NCBI GenBank assembly: GCA_900553465.1 | Contig: USDT01000010.1 | Coordinates: forward strand, 1-64,000 | DNA length: 64,000 bases | Reading direction: 5' to 3' | Origin: an uncultured Prevotella sp. | GTDB taxonomy: Bacteria > Bacteroidota > Bacteroidia > Bacteroidales > Bacteroidaceae | Shown: positions 56,725 through 64,000 of the stretch, one piece after another | Position numbering within the stretch: position 1 is the first letter of the stretch | How the letters are laid out: each line of letters starts with the position of its first letter | Notes under the pieces: model-generated | Told to the model about the DNA's origin: nothing | What the model saw: only the letters and a program-made list of their open reading frames with translations | Database searches by the model: none | Made by a program: the position numbers and the translations under genes

Positions 56725-57063
56725 ATGCAAGAAACAAGACAAAACCGCATAGCAAGACTCCTGCAGAAGGAGTTGAGCCTTATATTCCAGTCGCAGACAC
56801 GCATGATGCACGGCGTGATGGTGAGCGTGACCCGTTGTCGCGTGTCGCCCGACCTGAGCATCTGCACGGCGTATCTCAGCATCTTCCCGTCAGAAAAAGG
56901 TGAGGAGATGATAAAGAACATCAACGCCAACGAGCGCACAATACGCTATGAGCTCGGCACAAGAGTGCGCAACCAGCTGCGCATAATCCCCGAACTGAGA
57001 TTCTTCATCGACGACTCGCTCGACTACATCGAACGTATAGACGAACTGCTGGGCAAGAAATGA
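56725..57063 (+). CDS. rbfA: 30S ribosome-binding factor A
   Basis: The 112-aa KH-domain protein assists late maturation of the 30S subunit and 16S rRNA 5' end. The family pattern is visible: RQNRIARLLQKELSLIFQ at the N-terminus, VMVSVTRCRVSPDLSICTAYLS, and the C-terminal RIIPELRFFIDDSLDYIERIDELL. Length is normal. Its stop overlaps the start of the following permease gene by 4 bp (ATGA), so the two are translationally coupled, a pairing that I associate with Bacteroidota. Confidence 0.97.
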   Translation: MQETRQNRIARLLQKELSLIFQSQTRMMHGVMVSVTRCRVSPDLSICTAYLSIFPSEKGEEMIKNINANERTIRYELGTRVRNQLRIIPELRFFIDDSLDYIERIDELLGKK

Positions 57064-58304
57064 AACGTCATAACTTTCCTTTCTACATAGCCCGGCGCTA
57101 TCTTTTCTCGAAGAAAAGCACCAACGTCATAAACATCATTTCAGCCATATCGGTCACCGGTGTGGCTGTAACAACCATGGCGCTTGTCATTGTGATGAGC
57201 GTGTTCAATGGTTTCCACGACCTCGTGGCGTCGTTCTTCACCAGTTTCGACCCGCAGATATCAGTCGTACCGGCAAAAGGTAAGGCGGTGGCAGCGGACG
57301 ATCCGCTGCTCACACAGATGAAGCAGCTGCCTCAGGTGCAGGTGTCCACAGAATGTGTTGAGGAACTTGCGCTTGCCATGTACGGCGACAAGCAGGCCAT
57401 GGTGACGATAAAAGGCGTGGAAAGCAACTTCGACAGCCTCACGAACATACGCGACATACTCTACGGCGACGGCGACTTCACGCTTCAGGCAGCCAACCTT
57501 CAGTACGGTATTCCGGGCATACGCCTTGCGCAGACGCTCGGTATAGGAGCGCGCTGGGACGGTTTTCTGAATATATACGCCCCGAAACGCGAGGGCCAGA
57601 TGGTTGATGTCACCAATCCGTCGGACGGTTTCGTGTCAGACTCCATACTCTCGGCAGGCGTCGTCTTTGCCGTAAACCAGTCCAAATATGACAAGGATCA
57701 CATCCTGACTTCCATCGGTTTCGCCCGCCGTATATTCGACCGCCAGGGCATGGTAACCTCACTTGAGTTCCGCCTGAAACCGGGCAGCGACCTCAATGCC
57801 GTGAAAGCGGAGATGCAGAAGATAGGAGGTGACAAATACCGCGTGCTCGACCGCTTCGAGCAACAGGCCGACACGTTCAAGATAATGCAGATAGAGAAGG
57901 TGCTGGCCTACATATTCCTCACATTCATACTCGTCGTGGCGTGCTTCAATATCATCGGTTCGCTGTCGATGCTCATCATCGATAAGAAGCAGGACGTGGC
58001 CACACTGCGCAGCCTCGGAGCCAACGACAAGCTCATAACACGCATATTCCTCTTCGAGGGACGAATGATATCGGCCATTGGCGCAGCCATAGGCATCATC
58101 ATCGGACTGCTGCTTTGCTGGCTGCAACAGACCTACGGACTCGTGGCCATGGGCAGCACCAGCGGCGCGTTTGTCATCAACGCCTATCCCGTAAGCGTGC
58201 ATTATGACGACGTACTGATAATATTCATCACAGTGATTGCCGTAGGCTGGCTGGCCACATGGTATCCGGTGAGATACATGTCGAAGCGTCTGCTCGGCGA
58301 CTGA
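57060..58304 (+). CDS. ABC transporter permease, LolC/LolE-type
   Basis: This 414-aa inner-membrane protein of the FtsX/MacB fold has one N-terminal TM helix (about 22-47, with NVINIISAISVTGVAVTT), a large periplasmic domain (about 50-275) and three C-terminal TM helices (about 282-310, 325-350 and 375-400). DKKQDVATLRSLGAN is the cytoplasmic coupling element of the family. It is expected to extract lipoproteins for delivery to the outer membrane with a LolD-type ATPase, which is not in this window. It overlaps rbfA and ends 8 bp from the convergent pseudouridine synthase gene. Confidence 0.93.
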   Translation: MKRHNFPFYIARRYLFSKKSTNVINIISAISVTGVAVTTMALVIVMSVFNGFHDLVASFFTSFDPQISVVPAKGKAVAADDPLLTQMKQLPQVQVSTECVEELALAMYGDKQAMVTIKGVESNFDSLTNIRDILYGDGDFTLQAANLQYGIPGIRLAQTLGIGARWDGFLNIYAPKREGQMVDVTNPSDGFVSDSILSAGVVFAVNQSKYDKDHILTSIGFARRIFDRQGMVTSLEFRLKPGSDLNAVKAEMQKIGGDKYRVLDRFEQQADTFKIMQIEKVLAYIFLTFILVVACFNIIGSLSMLIIDKKQDVATLRSLGANDKLITRIFLFEGRMISAIGAAIGIIIGLLLCWLQQTYGLVAMGSTSGAFVINAYPVSVHYDDVLIIFITVIAVGWLATWYPVRYMSKRLLGD

Positions 58305-58312
58305 AAACACTC

Positions 58313-59995
58313 TTAACGCCGGGGCACGCCATTGTCCGTGCCCTGAGCGGTTTCTTCCGCGAAATCTTCATCCAAACAGAATGTCATCGTTTTGCCCGTA
58401 GAAGGATGGGCGAAACTTATGGACGTGGCGCGCAGACACAGTCGGCGGCCGGCATGGCCGTACAGTCTGTCGCCCGTGATGGGGCATCCCAGCCCGTCCT
58501 CATGGGCACAATGCACCCGCAACTGATGCGTACGGCCTGTCTCCGGATATAGATGCACGATCGTACGGCCGCCGCGACTCTCCAAAATCTCGTAGCGCGT
58601 GACGGCGCGTTTCCCTTCTTTCATGTCAACCCTCTGACGCGGACGGTCTATGAAGTCGGCGCTAAGCGGCAGGTCTATCGTGCCTTCGCGCGGGCGGTCG
58701 GGCGTTCCGTCGAGCAGCGCGGTGTAGCGTTTCTTCACCGTGCGCGCCTCAAACTGAGCGTGAAGCAACCGTTGTGCACGGGCTGTGCGCGCCATGACGA
58801 GCAGTCCGCCGGTGTCCATGTCGAGCCTATGGACGGCAAGCACCCCACCCTCGCCGCCATAACGGGCGCACATCAGAGTGAGTGCCGACACGCTGTCGCC
58901 GCGCCCCGGCACACTCAGCATGCCGTGGGGCTTATCCACAACCACCAGGTCGTCGTCCTCATACACTATTTTCAATTGTCCGGCAAAGTCGTTTCCGAGC
59001 GGGTCGGGCTCCACATCGAGGCCCTGCATCATGTATCGCAGTAGCGGACCGCACTTGCCTGTGCACGACGGATAGAAATGTCCGTGGCGGCGAAGTTCGG
59101 TTGCCGGAGCCTCGCCCCACCAGAATTCGGCCATGCACAACGGCCTGTAACCGCGCTGATAGGCATACTGCAACAGCTTGGGCGCGCAGCAGTCGCCCGT
59201 CCCGGCAGGCGGAACGCCGGCGGTGGTCGATGCGAATATGTCGAGCAGATGGCGCCGTTCGCCGTGCGCGTTGAGCATCTCGTAGCGACGGAAGAGCCAC
59301 TCCTGCAGTCCGTCGCTCATGTCGCGGCGGCGCTCGCGCAGACGTTCCAAGTGTTCGTTGAGCGGACGCAGACGGGCGGCGATGTCGTCGAGCCGCTCGG
59401 CATAGCGGTGCTTCATGCGGCGCAGTTCGGCTTTCATGAACTGACTTTCGCGTTTCAACCGTTCTTCCTCCGCCTCGCTCACACCGGCGCGGCGCGCCTC
59501 TTCCCTTCTGCCGCGTGCCTCTTTCATCTGCCGGCGATAGTCGTCGGTAGCCACCCGGGCCTCATTCTCCACAGCCTTCATCTCCTCCGCGAGTGCCAAC
59601 CTCACGGGGTCGCTCTCGCAACGCTCTATCTCGCGGTTCACATCCACTATCTGTTGCTCACGCATACGGAAATATCCTCCGGGCTGACGGGCATCGAACA
59701 CCGGCGGAACGAAATAGGTCCAGTCGTTGCGTCCGGCCAGCAGACCGGAATAGGCGGCAAGGAAACCCGTGCCGCCGTCGCCGCAATCCACCACAAGCAC
59801 GCCGAACATCTTGCCGTGGCCGTGCTCATACAGCAACACTCCGCTGTCGTCTATGTGGTGCTGCACCTCGCGGGCGGCAGCCACACACATTGGATGTGGC
59901 GTGTAGCAGAAAGGGAAAGTGAACCGGAGCGGACGCTCATAACTGCCTTGAAGCACGTGCAGACGCGCGTCTGTATATGAAGAGTTTGCTGACAT
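58313..59995 (-). CDS. RluA-family pseudouridine synthase with long N-terminal extension
   Basis: This 560-aa protein isomerises uridine to pseudouridine in RNA. The catalytic core is in the last 215 residues: IVYEDDDLVVVDKPHGML, the active-site motif HRLDMDTGGL (catalytic Asp), KKRYTALLDG and ETGRTHQLRVH. The first 345 residues are unusual for RluA. They comprise an N-terminal alpha/beta part (about 1-110), a long charged coiled coil (about 115-250, Arg/Glu/Lys-rich) and a segment with EFWWGEAPATELR and FYPSCTGKCGPLL. The start is ATG 59995, since the -7 box at 60043 precludes the upstream one. It is convergent with the lolC/E gene. Confidence 0.92.
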   Translation of the reverse strand: MSANSSYTDARLHVLQGSYERPLRFTFPFCYTPHPMCVAAAREVQHHIDDSGVLLYEHGHGKMFGVLVVDCGDGGTGFLAAYSGLLAGRNDWTYFVPPVFDARQPGGYFRMREQQIVDVNREIERCESDPVRLALAEEMKAVENEARVATDDYRRQMKEARGRREEARRAGVSEAEEERLKRESQFMKAELRRMKHRYAERLDDIAARLRPLNEHLERLRERRRDMSDGLQEWLFRRYEMLNAHGERRHLLDIFASTTAGVPPAGTGDCCAPKLLQYAYQRGYRPLCMAEFWWGEAPATELRRHGHFYPSCTGKCGPLLRYMMQGLDVEPDPLGNDFAGQLKIVYEDDDLVVVDKPHGMLSVPGRGDSVSALTLMCARYGGEGGVLAVHRLDMDTGGLLVMARTARAQRLLHAQFEARTVKKRYTALLDGTPDRPREGTIDLPLSADFIDRPRQRVDMKEGKRAVTRYEILESRGGRTIVHLYPETGRTHQLRVHCAHEDGLGCPITGDRLYGHAGRRLCLRATSISFAHPSTGKTMTFCLDEDFAEETAQGTDNGVPRR

Positions 59996-60042
59996 TTTCG
60001 TGTGTTTGAGGATTACGTTTGCCGCAGCATGCGGCACGGCTG

Positions 60043-60050
60043 CAAAAATA
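60043..60050 (-). promoter_or_regulatory. -7 box TATTTTTG of the RluA-type gene
   Basis: Minus-strand TAnnTTTG match 48 bp before ATG 59995; it overlaps the longer open frame and so fixes the start. Confidence 0.6.
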
Positions 60051-60179
60051 CTGATTATTCCGTCCGCCCACAAGCAAACGCCGTTTTTTTAGTACGGAGC
60101 TACCGCTGCGCGCTGTCGATACAGGCATGTAACAAAAATAAAATCGTCCTTCGGGCGGCGTCGTTTTAGAGCGTCATTT

Positions 60180-60625
60180 TAGTTAATTATCATTAATATC
60201 GAATCTGAGAAGTTAAAAATACTGGGGTATAAGTTCAAAAATACGCGCGAAAAATGAAAAAAGAAGATTATCGGGCGCAAATTTTTATATTTTGACACAT
60301 CGCGCAACTGTCGGATAATCAAAGCTTTACACAACATCATAATACGACAGCCTTCATATCGCGCTGCGAAAGAGCCCATATCAGGGTGCGATTAAGCCCA
60401 TATCATGGCATGATAAAGGCTGAACGAGGCACCAAAGACAACCATTCCGCACCCTAAAACAGGCTCTTTCGCACAACAATAACCTGTAGGTCGTCACACG
60501 GAAACGAGGATACGACACGACGGTCAGTACGAAACGGCCTTTTCAAGGCATAAATACTACACCACGGGACTGCCGGATGAGAAAAAAGGAAATGTTAAAA
60601 TCGTGGGGCGTGAAAAACTGTAAGC
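60180..60625 (-). repeat. Intergenic mosaic element E9 with 22-bp dyad array
   Basis: E9 is a diverged member in minus polarity, downstream of the MsbA-like gene. The right module (about 60220-60320) retains GGGGTATAAGTTC, GCGCAAATTTTTA and TCGCGCAACTGTCGG. The array (60351-60482) has six units in exact register, e.g. AGCCCATATC-AGGGTGCGATTA (60373-60394) and AGCCCATATC-ATGGCATGATAA (60395-60416). The left module is reduced to AAATGTTAAAATCG and GAAAAACTGTAAG, shared with E3, E5 and E7. No terminal palindromes and no ORF. Confidence 0.75.
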
Positions 60626-60687
60626 AGGATTGGGGCACGTTTTTTGATTCTGCGCCGACGCCTTACGCCGATGCCCCCGGAAACGCT

Positions 60688-60730
60688 CCTGCCCCGCCGT
60701 CGCGGCTCGAAGCCATGACAGCGGGGCAGG
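60688..60730 (-). terminator. Hairpin after the MsbA-like gene
   Basis: CCTGCCCCGC and GCGGGGCAGG form a perfect 10-bp stem, 30 bp past the stop at 60760; no U-run. Confidence 0.6.
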
Positions 60731-60759
60731 AACATGAATATGATTGAGCTCGCCGGGCG

Positions 60760-62586
60760 TTACGACTGCAGGTCGTGCAGCTTGCGGTAGTAGCCGTTGA
60801 GAGCCATCAGTTCGTCGTGACTGCCGCGCTCTACAATGCGTCCCTCGTGCAGGACACATATCTCGTCGGCGTTCTTTATGGTCGAAAGACGGTGGGCTAT
60901 AGCCACAGTGGTGCGTGTCTTCATGAGCTTTTCGAGCGCATCCTGCACCAGACGCTCGCTCTCTGTGTCAAGAGCCGAGGTGGCCTCATCGAGTATCAGT
61001 ATGGGCGGATTCTTCAGAATGGCGCGCGCTATGCTCACACGCTGGCGCTGTCCGCCGGAGAGTCGTCCGCCGCGGTCGCCTATGTTGGTGTCATATCCCT
61101 GCTCCGAAGCCATGATGAAGTCGTGGGCATTGGCTATGCGGGCGGCACGTTCCACCTGCTCCTGTGTGGTGGATTCCACACCGAACGATATGTTGTTGTA
61201 GAACGAATCGTTGAAGAGTATCGCCTCCTGGTTCACGTTTCCGATGAGCATGCGCAGGTCGTGTATGCAGAGGTCGCGCACATCCACGCCGTCGATAAGC
61301 ACCTGTCCCTCCTGCGTATCGTAATAACGCGGTATGAGATCTACGAGCGTCGATTTGCCGCTTCCGCTCTGTCCCACAAGCGCTACGGTCTTACCTTTCT
61401 CTATCTTGAGGTTTATGTCGCGCAGCACCCACTTCTCTCCGTATCTGAACGACACGTTGCGGAACTCTATGCTGTGCTCGAACGACGCGATGCGCACGGG
61501 GTTGGACTTTTCCTTTATCGGGTTCTCGGCCTTCAGTATCTTATCCACACGCTCCATGGACGCCAGACCTTTCGGTATGTTGTAGCTGGCTTTGGAGAAC
61601 TCCTTCAGCGGATTGATGATGCTGTAGAGCATCACGAGATAGTAGATGAACATCGGACCGCTGAGCGTCATGTTGTTGAGCACGAGCATACCTCCGAACC
61701 ACAGCACGATGACTATGAGCACCGTGCCGAGAAATTCGCTCATAGGATGGGCGAGCTGCTGGCGTGTATTGACGCGGCGCACCTGCTCGCGGTAGGATGT
61801 GTTGATGGCATCGAAGCGACGGTTCATCTTCTCTTCGGCACAGAAAGCCTTGACAATGCGCAGTCCGCCGAGCGTTTCCTCAACAAGACTCATAGTGTCG
61901 CTCCACATAGACTGGGCCTTGATGGACTTCGCCTTGAGCTTACGGCCCACGAAACCCATGAACCATCCCATTATGGGAACGATGACAAGGGTGAACAGAG
62001 TGAGCTGCCAGCTGATGAGAAGCAGCGTGGCGAAGTAGAAGATAATGAGAATAGGATTCTTGAAAAGCATGTCGAGCGACGACATGATAGAGCTCTCCAC
62101 CTCCTGCACATCACCGCTCATGCGGGCTATGATGTCGCCCTTGCGCTCCTCGGAGAAGAAACCCAGCGGCAGCGAAGTTATCTTGCGGTAGAGCTGGTTG
62201 CGTATGTCGCGCACCACGCCGGTGCGTATCGGGATGATCGTCGCCGACGAAAGGAAGTAGGCTCCGGTCTTCAGGAATGTCATGAATGCCAGGAACAGAC
62301 CGATGACCAGCAGCGTGGTGGACGCTCCGAGGGCGTCTATCATCTGATAGACATAATAGTTCATGTTGTTTGTCAGCACGTCCTTTATGTCTCCGCTGCC
62401 CAGTTCGAGCAGCACGGGATGCTGGTCTGTGGTGTCTATCTTGAAAAGAATCTTGAGTATCGGCATTATGGCAAGAAACGAAAAGATGTTCAATATTGCC
62501 GAAAGGATATTGAACACGACCGTCAGCACCAGATATTTCTTATACGGCGGAACGAATCGGCGTAGCACTTGAAAAAACTCTTTCAT
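60760..62586 (-). CDS. MsbA-type lipid/multidrug ABC exporter
   Basis: This 608-aa ABC half-transporter has six TM helices (about 20-330) fused to an ATPase domain. The ATPase shows Walker A GQSGSGKSTL, signature LSGGQRQRVSIARA, Walker B ILILDEATSALD and the switch His in AIAHRLS. It works as a homodimer in the inner membrane. The resemblance is to MsbA, which flips lipid A core, but drug or peptide export cannot be excluded. It has a consensus promoter with about 180 nt of leader, and a terminator hairpin downstream. It is not in an operon. Confidence 0.94.
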   Translation of the reverse strand: MKEFFQVLRRFVPPYKKYLVLTVVFNILSAILNIFSFLAIMPILKILFKIDTTDQHPVLLELGSGDIKDVLTNNMNYYVYQMIDALGASTTLLVIGLFLAFMTFLKTGAYFLSSATIIPIRTGVVRDIRNQLYRKITSLPLGFFSEERKGDIIARMSGDVQEVESSIMSSLDMLFKNPILIIFYFATLLLISWQLTLFTLVIVPIMGWFMGFVGRKLKAKSIKAQSMWSDTMSLVEETLGGLRIVKAFCAEEKMNRRFDAINTSYREQVRRVNTRQQLAHPMSEFLGTVLIVIVLWFGGMLVLNNMTLSGPMFIYYLVMLYSIINPLKEFSKASYNIPKGLASMERVDKILKAENPIKEKSNPVRIASFEHSIEFRNVSFRYGEKWVLRDINLKIEKGKTVALVGQSGSGKSTLVDLIPRYYDTQEGQVLIDGVDVRDLCIHDLRMLIGNVNQEAILFNDSFYNNISFGVESTTQEQVERAARIANAHDFIMASEQGYDTNIGDRGGRLSGGQRQRVSIARAILKNPPILILDEATSALDTESERLVQDALEKLMKTRTTVAIAHRLSTIKNADEICVLHEGRIVERGSHDELMALNGYYRKLHDLQS

Positions 62587-62768
62587 TGGCGTGTCTTGAG
62601 GAGTTTGTTTTATAAATTATAAATGTATGAATACCGCAAGGACTGCATCAACAGGCAGAATAAACAAATAACCTGTAGCGAAAACCTCCATGCTGCTTTC
62701 TGCAAAAACAATGCAAGCGGGCGCAATGAGAACTTATTCTTAAATTGCCGGGCGCAGATTGTTTTTTG

Positions 62769-62799
62769 CAAAGTTAGCGTTTTTGCGCTATATGACAAA
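62769..62799 (-). promoter_or_regulatory. Promoter of the MsbA-like gene
   Basis: TTTG (62796-62799), 19 bp and TAACTTTG (62769-62776) on the minus strand match the consensus exactly. Confidence 0.85.
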
Positions 62800-62821
62800 A
62801 TGTGACCGTTCTTTTAAAACA

Positions 62822-62855
62822 AATATGCCGCACAACGGGGCTGTGCGGCATACGC
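62822..62855 (-). terminator. Terminator of miaB
   Basis: TATGCCGCAC and GTGCGGCATA form a perfect 10-bp stem 15 bp past the miaB stop; ATTTGTTTT follows on the minus strand. It also insulates the promoter of the next gene. Confidence 0.85.
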
Positions 62856-62869
62856 TATATTGTACGAAA

Positions 62870-64000
62870 TCAGTCTATTGCCGTGCCGAAAAGGGTGGCA
62901 CTTGTAGAGCCGGTGATCTTCACGCGCACCGTCTCGCCGATGTGATGTGTGCCCTTGTCGAACACCACCATCTTGTTCTGACCCGTGCGTCCGCACAGCT
63001 GTTCGTTGCTGCGCTTGCTGAAGCCTTCGACCAGAACATCGAACTCGCGGCCCTCGTCGCGCTTGTTGGCCTCGGCAGACAGCTCGGTCTGCAGGTGTAT
63101 CATCTCGTTCAGACGGCGCAGTTTCACCTCTTCGGGCACATCGTCGGGCAGATGTTTCGAGGCGTATGTGCCCGGACGCTCACTGTACTTGAACATGAAC
63201 GCCGAGTCGTAGGCAGCCTCACGCATGAGCGAGAGCGACATCTGATGGTCTTCTTCCGTCTCGCTGTGATAGCCCACGAAGATGTCTGTGGACAGTCCGC
63301 AGTCGGGAATGATGCGGCGTATGGCCTCAACACGTCCCATGTACCACTCACGGGTGTACTTGCGGTTCATCAGTTTCAGTATGCGGTCAGAGCCCGACTG
63401 CACCGGCAGATGTATGTGACGGCACACGTTCGGCATCTCTGCTATCACGTGCAACGTGTCGTCGCTCATGTCCTTCGGGTGGCTTGTGGTGAACCGCACG
63501 CGCATTCCCGGCGCCGTCTCAGCCACGGTACGCAGCAGTTCGGGGAACGCGATGATGTGTCCGTCGCGCTCGAAGCGGTATGAATTGACGTTCTGTCCGA
63601 GCAGCGTCACTTCTTTATAGCCGCGCTCCTCAAGGTCGCGCACCTCGCGGAGTATGCTGTCCACATCGCGCGAACGTTCACGACCGCGGGTGTAAGGCAC
63701 GATGCAGTAGTGGCAGAAGTTGTTGCATCCGCGCATGATGCTCACATATCCGCTTATCGGCTGAGCCAGAGCTATGCGGCGCGGAACCACGTCACGATAG
63801 GTCTCCGTGGTGGAAAGCTCTATGTTCATTGCCTTATGTCCGGTCTCGGCCTGCGCCGTTAGGTCAGGCAGAGTGAGATAAGCGTCAGGTCCTGCCACAA
63901 GATCGACACCGTGTTTTTCCAACAGTTCTTCCTTCACACGCTCCGCCATGCAGCCCAGCACACCGATGATGAACCGGCGTCCTTTGCGGCGTTCGGCATT
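62870..64000 (-). CDS. miaB: tRNA-2-methylthio-N6-dimethylallyladenosine synthase MiaB, N-terminus outside window
   Basis: This radical SAM methylthiotransferase modifies A37 of tRNAs reading UNN codons. The visible 376 residues (frame open to 64000) contain the end of the N-terminal UPF0004 domain (GCMAER), the radical SAM cysteines RGCNNFCHYC followed by IVPYTRGRERSR, and GQNVNSYR. Then come HLPVQSGSDRIL, TDIFVGYHSETEED and a C-terminal TRAM domain (EVLVEGFS-like, GRTGQNKMVVF). About 80-90 N-terminal residues are beyond the window. MiaB is preferred to RimO or MtaB because of SRDVDSI and the overall similarity. Confidence 0.95.
   Translation of the reverse strand, partial: NAERRKGRRFIIGVLGCMAERVKEELLEKHGVDLVAGPDAYLTLPDLTAQAETGHKAMNIELSTTETYRDVVPRRIALAQPISGYVSIMRGCNNFCHYCIVPYTRGRERSRDVDSILREVRDLEERGYKEVTLLGQNVNSYRFERDGHIIAFPELLRTVAETAPGMRVRFTTSHPKDMSDDTLHVIAEMPNVCRHIHLPVQSGSDRILKLMNRKYTREWYMGRVEAIRRIIPDCGLSTDIFVGYHSETEEDHQMSLSLMREAAYDSAFMFKYSERPGTYASKHLPDDVPEEVKLRRLNEMIHLQTELSAEANKRDEGREFDVLVEGFSKRSNEQLCGRTGQNKMVVFDKGTHHIGETVRVKITGSTSATLFGTAID

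Noticed and set aside
27139..60482. CRISPR arrays, suggested by the regular 22-bp spacing of similar units
   Set aside because: Units are too short, the variable part is itself palindromic, no constant repeat of 24 bp or more exists, and no cas genes are present.
60775..62565. Plus-strand ORF of 596 aa
   Set aside because: Exactly antisense to the MsbA-like gene, His/Arg/Glu-rich, no domain recognised.

Overview
This 64 kb window comes from a member of the Bacteroidota, most likely a Prevotella-type Bacteroidales. Many genes are preceded by the promoter of that phylum (TTTG, 19-20 bp, TAnnTTTG) instead of a sigma-70 promoter. The gene content also fits: a C10 (interpain-type) protease with a type IX secretion tail, a BtuB/BtuG vitamin B12 uptake pair, a SecDF fusion, DUF4271 next to hemD, WG-repeat and DUF4923-like proteins, and extended glycosylphosphotransferases. 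It is ordinary chromosome. I saw no phage, insertion sequence, CRISPR array, plasmid function or antibiotic-resistance gene.

Layout. 1-6.4 kb: 5' part of enolase (minus, cut by the window start), a secreted carboxymuconolactone-decarboxylase/cupin fusion, alkaline phosphatase, a secreted esterase, a WG-repeat protein and a small lipoprotein. 6.4-8.5 kb: a four-gene minus operon of two membrane proteins, a winged-helix regulator and a secreted protein. 9.4-13.9 kb: a DUF4923-like secreted protein translationally coupled to a XerD-like recombinase, then a large M16 protease. 15.5-20.6 kb: secDF, then a rhomboid protease/EEP hydrolase operon. 20.8 kb: HU. 22-26.8 kb: a secreted bleomycin-hydrolase-type aminopeptidase and a 1052-aa C10 protease. 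27.6-33.4 kb: dxs-trkA-trkH-manA. 33.6 kb: an undecaprenyl-phosphate sugar-phosphate transferase. 35.3 kb: tRNA-Gln. 36.5-40.3 kb: DUF4271-hemD-rnpA-yidD-tyrS. 40.4-41.8 kb: metK behind a SAM-II-like riboswitch. 42.6-46.0 kb: cobalamin riboswitch-btuB-btuG. 47-50.4 kb: divergent Na/Pi cotransporter and nucleoside kinase. 51.1-54.1 kb: CDF transporter-epimerase-PAP2 operon. 54.3-58.3 kb: rnr, then rbfA-lolC/E. 58.3-62.6 kb: a long RluA-type pseudouridine synthase and an MsbA-type ABC exporter. 62.9 kb to the end: miaB, cut by the window end.

The most unusual content is between the genes. Nine intergenic elements of about 400-590 bp (E1-E9, at about 8.8, 14.1, 21.4, 27.0, 35.6, 42.0, 46.1, 50.5 and 60.2 kb) share one architecture: an AT-rich left module, a central array of five or six 22-bp dyad units kept in register, and a right module built around CTCGCGAATTTGCG. 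They occupy every long gap in the window and carry no ORF. Their half-sites change in a compensating way (GATAT/ATATC in some dyads, GAAAC/GTTTC in others), so symmetry seems to be conserved more than sequence. Two pairs (E5/E7 and E6/E8) are close copies in inverted orientation. I do not recognise this family. It is the best candidate here for an undescribed system, as a binding-site array, a structured RNA or a non-autonomous repeat.
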